Source of the DNA: SABY01 sp964612515
Lineage (GTDB): Bacteria > Bacteroidota > Bacteroidia > Bacteroidales > 4484-276
NCBI GenBank assembly: GCA_964612515.1
Contig: CAZTCX010000003.1
Coordinates: 7,236-71,235 of the forward strand
Direction: 5' to 3'
Length of the DNA: 64,000 nt
The notes beneath the pieces are model-generated. The model saw only the letters and a list, made by a program, of their open reading frames with translations. It searched no databases and was not told the DNA's origin. The translations under genes and the position numbers were made by a program. Positions 1 to 7,601 of the stretch are shown here, in pieces; the stretch's first letter is position 1; each line of letters starts with the position of its first letter.

Positions 1-92
1 GCGCCTATGCTCCTTATGTTGGCCTGGTATTCCTGCTTGTCGCGCTTTATTTTGTTTATCGTTCGTTTTACAAAATGCGCATTAATCAATAG
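1..92 (+). CDS. C-terminal end of a membrane protein (5' truncated by window edge)
   Basis: Reading from base 3, a frame gives 29 residues and stops at TAG 90-92. The peptide is a hydrophobic helix (GLVFLLVALYFVY) followed by a basic tail (RSFYKMRINQ), which looks like a last transmembrane segment ending in the cytoplasm. A strong terminator 22 bp downstream supports this being a true gene end. The rest of the gene lies outside the window, so no function can be given. The longer open frame at 7-243 overlaps it, runs through the terminator and is rejected. Confidence 0.6.
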   Translation, partial: AYAPYVGLVFLLVALYFVYRSFYKMRINQ

Positions 93-113
93 TGCCATTA
101 CCGATTTAAAATC

Positions 114-145
114 AGCCGGATGCCACGTGTGTCCGGCTTTTTTTG
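114..145 (+). terminator. Rho-independent terminator of the truncated membrane protein
   Basis: Inverted repeat AGCCGGA (114-120) / TCCGGCT (132-138) with an 11-nt loop, followed by a run of T. Confidence 0.85.
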
Positions 146-207
146 TTTTAAAAAGGAAAAGAATTCTTTCTGTTTTAAAGTCTCATTCCATACTTGCAAG
201 CTTCTAT

Positions 208-215
208 TATCTTTG
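208..215 (+). promoter_or_regulatory. Bacteroidetes -7 box upstream of the subtilase gene
   Basis: TATCTTTG followed by C fits the Bacteroidetes TAnnTTTG -7 element. It lies about 115 bp before the subtilase start at 331. No convincing -33 TTTG is visible. Confidence 0.45.
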
Positions 216-330
216 CTTTTTAATAAATAATAATTGTGCATGAATGATAAACCGATCAAACATGAACCTAAAGTCGATCGGGATCGTTTATCAGTACAAC
301 CAATTAATTGATGACTAAATCAAATATCTT

Positions 331-2040
331 ATGATCAAAAAACTTACACTACTCCTTATCTTTGGCTTTTCAATGTTGTTTGCTTCGGCACAAATTAATG
401 AAGGCGACAAGTATTTTGTAGCTTTTACCGACAAAGCCAATTCTCCTTTTTCGATAGAAAACCCTCAGGAATTCCTTTCGCAACGAGCCATCGAACGACG
501 TGATCGCTTCAACATTCCGGTGGATGTCAATGACCTGCCGGTAAACCCGGCGTATGTTCAGGCTGTAGCCGATATTGGCGTGGCCATAACTTATCCCGTG
601 AAATGGCTAAACGGGGTAGTGGTGCAAACCAACGATCCCAATAAGATTGTGGAAATAGAGGCACTTCCTTTTGTTAAAAATACCGTAAAGAATGTCGGGC
701 TTAAAAGCGACGATTTGAAATTAGATGAATCGGATATTTTCGGGATGAACAAGCCTTACGAAATGAAGGAGTTTATCACTGAAGTTAAGGGTGTTTCTAA
801 ATCCGGTTCCGCTGTCAATAGTTTCGACTACGGCCCCAGCCTCAACCAAATTGAGATGATTGGTGGCGTTGCGCTTCACGACGACGGCTACCAGGGACAG
901 GGAATGGTGATCGCCGTATTGGATGGCGGTTTCCTTTACACCGACCAAATGATAGCCTTCGACAGCCTGCGCCTCAATGGGTTAATCCTTAGCACCCGCG
1001 ATTTTACGGAGCCTGGAAATAATGTTTATCAGAGCAGCACCCACGGCACATCGGTGCTTTCGACGATGGGAGCTTACCTGCCAGGACAAATTATAGGCAC
1101 AGCTCCTAAAGCAGCCTATCACCTGATCCGCACCGAATACACGCCCAACGAATACCTCATCGAAGAATACAATTGGGTGGCTGGCGCCGAATATGCCGAC
1201 AGTGCCGGCGCCGATGTCATCAACTCATCACTGAGCTACAAGACTTTTGATAATCCAGCTCAAAACCACGTGTACGCTGATATGGATGGTAACACAGCAC
1301 CCGGAACCATCGGGGCTGATCATGCAGCGAGCGTTGGGATGATTGTGGTAAATAGCGCCGGCAATTCCGGAGGATCCGACTGGCCATGGGTTGGCTCTCC
1401 GGCTGATGGCGACAGCGTTTTTTCGATTGGCGCCGTCAATGCAAGCGGGCAGTATGTCAGCTTTAGTTCCATTGGCCCCACTGCCGACGGTCGCCAAAAA
1501 CCAAATGTTGTGGCACAGGGCGCCAGCGCGGTGGTCGCTTCGATAAATGGTGGCATTTCCAACGCAAGCGGCACCTCATTTTCTTCGCCTATCATCGCCG
1601 GAATGACCGCCTGCCTTTGGCAAATGGCACCCGACCTGCGCAACACTGACATTATGAATGCCATCCAGCAAAGCGCCTCCCAGTCCACCAATCCTGATTA
1701 TCTGCTAGGCTATGGCATCCCCAACTATAGCGTGGCCGGAATTATCCTTTCGGGCTTCAACAGAAGCCGTGTGACCAGTGAAAACCGAATAAACATTTAC
1801 CCAAGTCCTTTCACCGACCAGATTAACATCGTTTATCACTCAAGCGACACGCAAACTGTTACTATTCAAATTGTGGATATCGCTGGCCGGCTGGTTTACC
1901 GCAAAGAAAATGTAGTACACAAGCAGGGTATCAACTATATTAAAGTACCTCAACTTCAGTCGCTCAAAAGCGGAGTGTACGTTGTTAAGATTTTCTCGGA
2001 AGGAGAGGTGATCTCACGCAAAATCCTTAAAACACTGTAA
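331..2040 (+). CDS. T9SS-secreted S8 family serine peptidase (subtilase)
   Basis: Extracellular serine endopeptidase of 569 aa. A signal peptide (MIKKLTLLLIFGFSMLFASA) is followed by a propeptide-like region, then the subtilisin domain with the complete triad: Asp198 (AVLDGGF), His238 (STHGTS) and Ser416 (SGTSFSSP). Residues from about 488 form a T9SS type A sorting domain (INIYPSPFTDQINIVY... ending KILKTL), so the protein should cross the outer membrane and be released or anchored by T9SS. It is monocistronic: a -7 box lies upstream and a terminator directly after the stop. The family assignment is secure. The substrate is unknown, and it could act on nutrients or in maturing surface proteins. 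Confidence 0.93.
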   Translation: MIKKLTLLLIFGFSMLFASAQINEGDKYFVAFTDKANSPFSIENPQEFLSQRAIERRDRFNIPVDVNDLPVNPAYVQAVADIGVAITYPVKWLNGVVVQTNDPNKIVEIEALPFVKNTVKNVGLKSDDLKLDESDIFGMNKPYEMKEFITEVKGVSKSGSAVNSFDYGPSLNQIEMIGGVALHDDGYQGQGMVIAVLDGGFLYTDQMIAFDSLRLNGLILSTRDFTEPGNNVYQSSTHGTSVLSTMGAYLPGQIIGTAPKAAYHLIRTEYTPNEYLIEEYNWVAGAEYADSAGADVINSSLSYKTFDNPAQNHVYADMDGNTAPGTIGADHAASVGMIVVNSAGNSGGSDWPWVGSPADGDSVFSIGAVNASGQYVSFSSIGPTADGRQKPNVVAQGASAVVASINGGISNASGTSFSSPIIAGMTACLWQMAPDLRNTDIMNAIQQSASQSTNPDYLLGYGIPNYSVAGIILSGFNRSRVTSENRINIYPSPFTDQINIVYHSSDTQTVTIQIVDIAGRLVYRKENVVHKQGINYIKVPQLQSLKSGVYVVKIFSEGEVISRKILKTL

Positions 2041-2077
2041 TTGTTCCTGATTGTATCAGAAATCATAAATATTTAAG

Positions 2078-2102
2078 AGCCGGAATTTTTCCGGCTTTTT
2101 TT
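2078..2102 (+). terminator. Terminator of the subtilase gene
   Basis: AGCCGGAA (2078-2085) and TTCCGGCT (2089-2096) form a short-loop hairpin followed by seven or more T, 38 bp after the stop codon. Confidence 0.9.
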
Positions 2103-2147
2103 GTGCTCTTTTATTAAATGGGAAATTGAGGTAATTTACAAACCATA

Positions 2148-2334
2148 TCAATTTGCCTGCGTGATACTTGCACCCTTCCTTTTGTCAAATCCAATCACTT
2201 TTATCTTCTAATGGTTCAAATATTTGGCAGTCCGGAACATCTATGTAAGGAAAATAGTTGCCAATGCCACTCATTTAGAAATTGCAAGCCTTATCAATAG
2301 CTCTTTCAAGTAAATCATTAGCCGCCCCGAACAT
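2148..2334 (-). pseudogene. Remnant of a small protein gene (in-frame stop plus frameshift)
   Basis: On the minus strand, ATG at 2334 opens MFGAANDLLERAIDKACNF, then a TAA (2275-2277) is followed at once and in frame by MSGIGNYFPYIDVPDCQIF, EPLEDKSDWI and a TGA at 2185-2187. A one-base shift gives a further protein-like stretch (FDKRKGASITQAN, stop 2148-2150). The composition is unlike random translation and suggests a small gene with one nonsense and one frameshift lesion. No family was recognised. Alternatives are two real micro-ORFs or chance. Confidence 0.33.
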
Positions 2335-2363
2335 TTAATTCTTTCTCAGCATTACAAAATTGT

Positions 2364-2476
2364 ATCGGAAGGAGTAGGGCTACGTTTTGTATTGCCTTCT
2401 GAAATTGAATCAATAACTTTCCTACACCTTTTATCCTATCGCTCCACTCCCAACCGAATCGGAAGGAGAGGGGTTG
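2364..2476. repeat. Pair of related intergenic words (ATCGGAAGGAG)
   Basis: ATCGGAAGGAG followed by TAGGG or AGGGG occurs twice about 90 bp apart, inside AT-rich non-coding DNA. The second copy resembles the gaggggttg-type intergenic repeats common in draft Bacteroidetes genomes. No function is visible. Confidence 0.3.
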
Positions 2477-2571
2477 AAGTAGGCGTGTCATTTTTTAAAT
2501 GTCCTCTGATGGTATCGAATGATGGATAGAATGACCAACATCCGCAAACGTCAAGTCTAATTTTAACATTA

Positions 2572-2951
2572 ACAAATGTAAATCAATAAAACGTTACACG
2601 TGTAAATATCAATAACATTCACAAATGTAATGTTAAATCACATTTGTATTCATCATCACATCTGTAAACTATTACCTAAATAGTCTATTTCTTTTAACAT
2701 TTGCCATCATTATTTATTAATTCATTAATAACCAGTGCATCCATTGATTTACCTTAACCATAACAACAAACTTTTGCAATTAATTAGTAGCTGTACTAAA
2801 CGTACTTTTCCAAACTAACGTTAGTGTTGATAATCAGTATATTATTTGCTTCATTTCAATCAAACTACCATAAAATCACATTTGTAAATCACTAAAAGAA
2901 TTGTGAATTTGCACATCAACAACCCGTGCATTTAAAATGAAGTACATTTGT
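2572..2951. promoter_or_regulatory. Cluster of ACA-N2-TGT palindromes (putative operators)
   Basis: Seven exact copies of the 8-bp dyad ACANNTGT lie at 2572-2579, 2596-2603, 2621-2628, 2640-2647, 2658-2665, 2878-2885 and 2944-2951. The first five are spaced 24, 25, 19 and 18 bp apart. The second sits inside a perfect 12-bp palindrome TTACACGTGTAA (2594-2605), and most others are flanked by an A after TGT. The last copy ends 20 bp before the start codon of the XRE regulator at 2972. Autoregulation by that protein is an inference. Confidence 0.5.
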
Positions 2952-2971
2952 AAAATTAAAGGAAATAGGAA

Positions 2972-3499
2972 ATGGATAAACTCAAAGAGAGAATAGAATT
3001 GTTAATCTCGACCAAAGGAATGACTAATGCTGTGTTTGCTGAAAGCATCGGTGTACAACCCAGCAACATCTCGCACAGCCTTTTGGGGAGGAATAAGCCC
3101 AGCCTGGATTTGGTAAATAAAATTTTGGAACGTTTCAAAGAAGTGCGCACAGAGTGGATCATCAATGGAACAGGGCCAATGACACGCGACTATTCTTTAT
3201 TTGATGAAAATGAGCCACCGGCACAGCCGTCGATGGCACGGAGACCTGCTCCAGAAATGACCAGGCCTGTATCACAACCGGAAACGACAGAAATATCGCA
3301 GCCAGCAGATGCAAAAAAAATAGATGAAGAGTGGGAAAAAGTTGAAAATGAGGAAGGTACTATATCAAAACGACCTGTAGAGCAGACACAAAAATATCAT
3401 GCAGAAAAACCGACGATGGGAATCCCTGGAAGAGAAATAGAAAAGATTGTGATTTTCTACAACGATAAGACCTTTACAGTGTATTCTCCTCAAAATTGA
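2972..3499 (+). CDS. XRE-family helix-turn-helix transcriptional regulator
   Basis: DNA-binding protein of 175 aa. Residues about 4-60 form a lambda-repressor-like HTH (NAVFAESIGVQPSNISHSLL with a recognition helix around PSNISHSLLGRNKPS). A polar, Pro/Gln/Glu-rich linker follows (about 75-140), and a short C-terminal beta-like patch (KIVIFYNDKTFTVYSPQ) may mediate oligomerisation. A purine-rich AAAGGA lies upstream of the ATG. The gene sits behind a dense cluster of palindromes and overlaps ndk tail to tail by 26 bp. The HTH assignment is firm; targets are unknown. It resembles chromosomal Bacteroidetes regulators more than a phage repressor, since no phage genes are near. Confidence 0.85.
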   Translation: MDKLKERIELLISTKGMTNAVFAESIGVQPSNISHSLLGRNKPSLDLVNKILERFKEVRTEWIINGTGPMTRDYSLFDENEPPAQPSMARRPAPEMTRPVSQPETTEISQPADAKKIDEEWEKVENEEGTISKRPVEQTQKYHAEKPTMGIPGREIEKIVIFYNDKTFTVYSPQN

Positions 3500-3914
3500 A
3501 CCGTTCGAATCCGGCGAAAAAGAAGTTGGCCTCGATCTGTGCATTTTCGTCACTGTCGGAGCCATGGACTGCATTGGCCTGCATGCTGGTACCAAATTGC
3601 TTACGCACGGAACCTTCTTCAGCTTTGGCCGGATCGGTGGAACCGATAAGATGACGGTATTCTTCAACAGCATTTTCGCGCTTAAGAATAGCAGCTACAA
3701 TAGGGCCTGACGACATAAAATCTACGAGGGAATTGAAGAATGGTCTCTCCTGGTGAACCTCATAAAACTTTTTGGCTTGCTCCACAGTAAGACGTGTAAG
3801 CTTGAGTGCCGTAATTTGAAATCCGGCATCGATAATTTTGGTAAGAATATGACCTGCATGACCTCTTTGGAGGGCCGTAGGTTTGATCATTGTAAAGGTG
3901 ATATTGCCTTTCAT
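3474..3914 (-). CDS. ndk: Nucleoside-diphosphate kinase
   Basis: Transfers the gamma phosphate from ATP to NDPs through a phospho-histidine, balancing cellular NTP and dNTP pools in the cytoplasm. The protein is 146 aa. It shows TMIKPTA at the N-terminus, the nucleotide-binding RxxxGxTDPxxAxxGS-like stretch (HLIGSTDPAKAEEGSVRKQFG) and the active-site NAVHGSDS with the catalytic His. The start at 3914 (MKGNITFTMIKP) was preferred over an upstream ATG at 3956 because it matches the usual family N-terminus. A TACTTTTG -7 box lies 22 bp upstream. Its neighbours are an NrnA-like gene and FKBP lipoproteins, an arrangement I recall from gliding Bacteroidetes near gldI. Confidence 0.97.
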   Translation of the reverse strand: MKGNITFTMIKPTALQRGHAGHILTKIIDAGFQITALKLTRLTVEQAKKFYEVHQERPFFNSLVDFMSSGPIVAAILKRENAVEEYRHLIGSTDPAKAEEGSVRKQFGTSMQANAVHGSDSDENAQIEANFFFAGFERFNFEENTL

Positions 3915-3935
3915 TGCGGGATGTTTTTGTTGAGG

Positions 3936-3943
3936 CAAAAGTA
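3936..3943 (-). promoter_or_regulatory. -7 box of the ndk promoter
   Basis: The reverse complement reads TACTTTTG followed by CC, a match to TAnnTTTG, 22 bp upstream of the chosen ndk start. This short leader supports the internal ATG at 3914 as the start. Confidence 0.6.
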
Positions 3944-4035
3944 GCAAAACCGCCAACGGCCACCGTGTTTTAACGTTTTTTATTATACTTTTACCGTCTT
4001 GTAGTTGTTAATGGAAATCTAAAAACTTAAAAATC

Positions 4036-5064
4036 TTGACCGATACACAAATCACTGCCATCAAGCAATTGCTGGAAAACACCAAGAACATACTCATTAC
4101 TACCCATTACAATCCTGATGGTGACGCTATTGGCAGCAGTATGGCATTGTTTCATTCACTGCATGGTGCTGGTATAAAAAGTCAGGTGGTGGTGCCTAAT
4201 ACGATTCCGGATTCGATTCGCTGGATTGAAAAGAGTGATGAAATCCTCATCTTCGAGGAGCGGGATACTGATGAAATGGCCAGATTATTTGATGATGCCG
4301 GGTTGATTTTTTGTCTCGATTACAATGCACCCAAGCGTGTTGGTGAAAAGATGCAAAAACCGCTTGAAGCCTCGAAAGCAGTAAAAATCCTCATCGATCA
4401 TCACCCACAACCCTCCGTAGGAGTTTTTGATTTTTTGTATTCCGAAACATCGGCATCTTCTACTGCTGAGCTGGTTTATAAATTTCTACAGAAGTTGGAA
4501 TTTGAGAAATTCATCAATCAGGCTGCTGCTGAAAGCCTTTACACGGGTATTATTACAGATACCGGCTCATTCAGCTTTGCAAGCAATCATCCCGATGTTT
4601 ATCTCATCACTGCCGATTTGATAGAGCGGGGCGTAAATGCCGAACTGCTGCACCGGCGCATCTTTGATACGTTTTCCGAAAAAAGACTGCGACTAATGGG
4701 ATTTGCCTTCGATCAGAAATTGATCGTGCTGGATTCTTTTCGTACAGCTATTATCTCGCTCACCAAAGAAGAGTTGGAGCGTTTCGACCATAAGTCTGGC
4801 GACACCGAAGGAATTGTCAATTTCCCTTTATCAATTAGCACCATAAATGTTTCCATATTGCTTACCGAGCGCGATGATCTGATTCGGTTATCGTTCCGTT
4901 CGAAGGGTGATTTTGAAGTAAATAAGCTGGCCAGTGATCATTTCGATGGGGGTGGCCACCGAAATGCGGCTGGGGGCGATTCTAAACTTTCCATGCAAGA
5001 AACTATCGAAAAGATAAAAGCAATTTTACCGTTGTATCAAGATGAATTGCAATATCAAATCTGA
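4036..5064 (+). CDS. nrnA: DHH/DHHA1 phosphoesterase, NrnA-like oligoribonuclease / pAp phosphatase
   Basis: Cytoplasmic phosphoesterase of 342 aa that in characterised NrnA proteins degrades nanoRNAs and dephosphorylates 3'-phosphoadenosine 5'-phosphate. Metal-binding motifs are visible in order: His24/Asp28/Asp30 (THYNPDGDAIGSS), an Asp in LDYNAPKRVG, the DHH signature (LIDHHPQP), ITDTGSF, and the C-terminal DHHA1 glycine-rich motif (FDGGGHRNAAGG). The start is TTG: an in-frame stop lies just upstream and the next ATG falls inside the first catalytic motif. It heads a probable operon with three FKBP genes (spacing 10, 13 and 49 bp). A weaker -7-like TACTTTTA lies at 3986. Confidence 0.9.
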   Translation: MTDTQITAIKQLLENTKNILITTHYNPDGDAIGSSMALFHSLHGAGIKSQVVVPNTIPDSIRWIEKSDEILIFEERDTDEMARLFDDAGLIFCLDYNAPKRVGEKMQKPLEASKAVKILIDHHPQPSVGVFDFLYSETSASSTAELVYKFLQKLEFEKFINQAAAESLYTGIITDTGSFSFASNHPDVYLITADLIERGVNAELLHRRIFDTFSEKRLRLMGFAFDQKLIVLDSFRTAIISLTKEELERFDHKSGDTEGIVNFPLSISTINVSILLTERDDLIRLSFRSKGDFEVNKLASDHFDGGGHRNAAGGDSKLSMQETIEKIKAILPLYQDELQYQI

Positions 5065-5074
5065 CCAAAAGCAG

Positions 5075-5617
5075 ATGACAATCTCAAAATTGACACTTTT
5101 TACGTTGATCGTGGTATTCTTTCTTTTCGGCTGTAGCCGACATTCCCAAAACGACAAATCACAAAACCAACGTCCAAAAGATAAAGCATTGCAGGAGAAA
5201 CTATTTGATGCCAATCGGCAGGCCATGAGGGTAGAGGATCAGCAAATTGGTGATTTCGCAGAGCGCTATGGCTGGGAGATGAAAACCACCGGTACCGGGC
5301 TGCGTTACCTGATTTATGAAAATGGCACCGGCAAACAGGCTGAGGATGGAATGCTGGCCACCATTGATTACCAGGCCAGGCTGCTGAATGGTGAACTTAT
5401 TTACAGTTCCCAGCCTGGAATTCCACTTACGTTCAGAATCGGCCAGGATGCTGCCGTTCCCACAGGGATACATCAAGGAATATTATTATTACGCCAGGGA
5501 GACCATGCCAAATTTATTCTACCTTCGCACCTTGCTTTTGGGCTTACCGGTGACCAAAAAGAAGTACCCCCAAAATCAACTTTGGTGTATGATTTACAGC
5601 TTGTTGCGCTCAAGTAA
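5075..5617 (+). CDS. FKBP-type peptidyl-prolyl isomerase-like lipoprotein 1 (GldI-like context)
   Basis: Predicted periplasm-facing lipoprotein of 180 aa with an FKBP-fold C-terminal half. From ATG 5075 it has a hydrophobic signal ending in a lipobox (FLFGC, Cys20). An upstream ATG at 5042 overlaps the previous gene and would bury the signal peptide, so it was not used. The FKBP domain is degenerate: the usual Phe-Asp pair of the pocket is Ile-Tyr (ELIYSS), the floor Trp is Ile (PTGIHQG) and the late Tyr is Phe (LAFG). Prolyl isomerase activity is therefore doubtful and a chaperone role is more likely. It is first of three FKBP genes behind nrnA; in gliding Bacteroidetes gldI occupies a similar place. 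Confidence 0.85.
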   Translation: MTISKLTLFTLIVVFFLFGCSRHSQNDKSQNQRPKDKALQEKLFDANRQAMRVEDQQIGDFAERYGWEMKTTGTGLRYLIYENGTGKQAEDGMLATIDYQARLLNGELIYSSQPGIPLTFRIGQDAAVPTGIHQGILLLRQGDHAKFILPSHLAFGLTGDQKEVPPKSTLVYDLQLVALK

Positions 5618-5630
5618 TTTTTAAAAATTA

Positions 5631-6494
5631 ATGATGAAAAAACTCTTTTTTTTGAAGCATTTTTTGTGGATTTTTATTGCCGTCATGCTATTCAGTTGTA
5701 ATAGTAAGGATAAGTTTGAAAAAACAGCCAGTGGGCTGGAATACAAATTTTATATCAAGAATGATACGGCTCGTCAGGTAAAACTATACGATATTGTGGA
5801 AGTACGCATGAACTACCGCACCAAGGATAGCGTGCTCTTTGCCAGCGGCAACAGCACGCTACCTTTTCAGATTGACCCAATCTACGAGGGCGATTTGCTC
5901 GAAGGCATGATGATGATGCACCAGGGCGACAGCGCCACTTTTGTTATTAATACAGAAGATTTTTTTATCAAAATGATGCAGTCGCCACAGATTCCGGATT
6001 ATGCCGATGGGGAGGATAAATTATATTTCGATCTGAAAGTGATGAAAATCACCAGCGAAACGCCCGACGTAAAAGCCCGTCGTCTGGAAGCTACCGAAAG
6101 GAAATCGTCGGAGCAACAAGCTATTGATAATTATATCAGCCAAAACAATATTGAAGTCAGCCCCACAGAAAGCGGGTTGTATTATATTTCGGTTACCGAA
6201 GGTAGCGGCCCCAAAGCGAAAGCCGGAGATACCGTAAAAGTTAACTACACCGGATCGCTGCTTGATGGTACGATTTATTATTCGACATACGACCACGGAA
6301 TGCCGCTCACTTTTGAGGTAGGCGGTGGCGAAATGTTGGCAGGTTGGGAAGAGGCCATATTAATGATGAAACAAGGGGGCAGAGCAATATGGATAATGCC
6401 CTCTTCGCTGGCTTACGGAAGCTACGAGCGACAAGGCGTGAAACCCTACAGCCCCTTGATTTTTGACGTTGAACTTATCGAAATTATGGATTAA
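5631..6494 (+). CDS. FKBP-type peptidyl-prolyl isomerase lipoprotein 2
   Basis: Lipoprotein of 287 aa: signal peptide and lipobox (AVMLFSC, Cys23), a divergent N-terminal FKBP-like half (about residues 30-140, YKFYIKNDT... HQGDSATFVI), a charged alpha-helical linker, then a recognisable FKBP domain (about 180-287). The pocket retains Tyr (NYTG), Trp (AGWEEA) and Tyr (LAYG), but the Phe-Asp pair is Tyr-Tyr (TIYYST), so it is intermediate between its neighbours in conservation. It follows the first FKBP gene by 13 bp. It probably acts in the periplasm on folding of exported proteins. A start 3 bp downstream (second Met) is equally possible. Confidence 0.88.
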   Translation: MMKKLFFLKHFLWIFIAVMLFSCNSKDKFEKTASGLEYKFYIKNDTARQVKLYDIVEVRMNYRTKDSVLFASGNSTLPFQIDPIYEGDLLEGMMMMHQGDSATFVINTEDFFIKMMQSPQIPDYADGEDKLYFDLKVMKITSETPDVKARRLEATERKSSEQQAIDNYISQNNIEVSPTESGLYYISVTEGSGPKAKAGDTVKVNYTGSLLDGTIYYSTYDHGMPLTFEVGGGEMLAGWEEAILMMKQGGRAIWIMPSSLAYGSYERQGVKPYSPLIFDVELIEIMD

Positions 6495-6543
6495 TTTTTT
6501 ATTTATAAACTGACAATTATTAGCAAATTAAAAAAGTAAAATT

Positions 6544-7416
6544 ATGATGAGAAGCAAACTGATGCTTATGATGGTTGCAGTCACCCTGTTGACTGCAATG
6601 AATGCCTGTAACGGACAAGGTTACAAAACCACTGACAGTGGACTGAAGTACAAAATTCATGTGGTGAACAAGGATCAGCCCACGCCTAAGGATGGCGATA
6701 TTCTTTCGATGAAGATGACCTACGGAACTCCCGACACCTTGTTTTTTAACTCTGCTGAAATGCCCGAAAATAAAATGATGCTGGCCATGCAGGAATCGAC
6801 CTATCCCGGCGATTTTTATGAAATGATGGCGATGCTGCATCAGGGCGATAGCGCTACTTTTATCCTTGCTGCCGACTCATTCTTTCTGCAAACAGCAGGT
6901 TACCCCAAACTCCCGGATTTTGCCAAGGACCTGAAAGAGCTGGAGTTTAACGTGATGCTTACAAAAATCCAGACTGAAGAAGAAGTAATGGCAGAAATGG
7001 AAGCCGAACGCGATCAAATGCGCGACGAAGAAGGTGCAACCATCGCGGCTTATGTTCAGGATAATGGCATCGTTGCTATGCCCACCGAATCTGGAATGTA
7101 TGTGATTGTAACTGAAGAAGGTAAAGGTCCAAAACCCGTTGCCGGCGACAAAGTGAAAGTACATTACACCGGTAAGCTGCTGGATGGAACCAAATTCGAC
7201 TCATCCGTTGATCGTGGAACGCCATTCGAGTTTGTGCTTGGAGAAGGCCGTGTAATCAGAGGTTGGGACGAAGGTATCGCCATGCTCAATGTTGGCAGCA
7301 AAGCTACTCTTATCATTCCAAGCGAACTGGGCTACGGCGAACGTGGCGCGGGCCGCGACATTCCTCCTTTTGCTCCGCTGGTATTTGATGTTGAGCTTAT
7401 CGACATCGTAAAATAG
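6544..7416 (+). CDS. FKBP-type peptidyl-prolyl isomerase lipoprotein 3 (canonical active site)
   Basis: Lipoprotein of 290 aa with the same two-part layout as the preceding gene: signal ending in MNAC (Cys22), a divergent N-terminal FKBP-like half, a Glu/Met-rich helical linker, and a C-terminal FKBP domain. Here the classic residues are all present: VHYTG, TKFDSS (Phe-Asp), IRGWDEG (Trp), LGYGERG (Tyr) and IPPFAPLVFDVEL. It should catalyse cis-trans isomerisation of Xaa-Pro bonds in exported proteins. It ends the nrnA-FKBP operon, 60 bp before a strong terminator. The three genes most likely arose by duplication. Confidence 0.93.
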   Translation: MMRSKLMLMMVAVTLLTAMNACNGQGYKTTDSGLKYKIHVVNKDQPTPKDGDILSMKMTYGTPDTLFFNSAEMPENKMMLAMQESTYPGDFYEMMAMLHQGDSATFILAADSFFLQTAGYPKLPDFAKDLKELEFNVMLTKIQTEEEVMAEMEAERDQMRDEEGATIAAYVQDNGIVAMPTESGMYVIVTEEGKGPKPVAGDKVKVHYTGKLLDGTKFDSSVDRGTPFEFVLGEGRVIRGWDEGIAMLNVGSKATLIIPSELGYGERGAGRDIPPFAPLVFDVELIDIVK

Positions 7417-7475
7417 TTATGTCAAAAACGATTACAGGCAAGAGTTTGTAATTGCTAAAAAAGACAATCTTTCAG

Positions 7476-7515
7476 AAAACGCCGGATTCATCACAGATGA
7501 GCCGGCGTTTTCGAT
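7476..7515 (+). terminator. Terminator of the nrnA-FKBP operon
   Basis: Perfect 10-bp stem AAAACGCCGG (7476-7485) / CCGGCGTTTT (7502-7511) with a 16-nt loop, after the third FKBP gene. Confidence 0.85.
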
Positions 7516-7601
7516 TTTAAGGCTAATCATCTTTTTTTCAACGGTTAAATTTATTTTACAAATCCTTTCAACGCCAGAGCCTGTTAGCTTATCCTGATTT
7601 T

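Noticed and set aside
7..243. Open frame of 78 codons at the window start
   Set aside because: It overlaps the end of the membrane protein in another frame and runs through a strong terminator at 114-145.
1228..1691. Minus-strand frames inside the subtilase gene
   Set aside because: Antisense to the catalytic domain coding sequence, with no independent motif.
2318..2491. Minus-strand 57-codon frame in the gap before the XRE gene
   Set aside because: It overlaps low-complexity intergenic words (ctccttccgat copies) and the better-supported broken gene at 2148-2334 in another frame.
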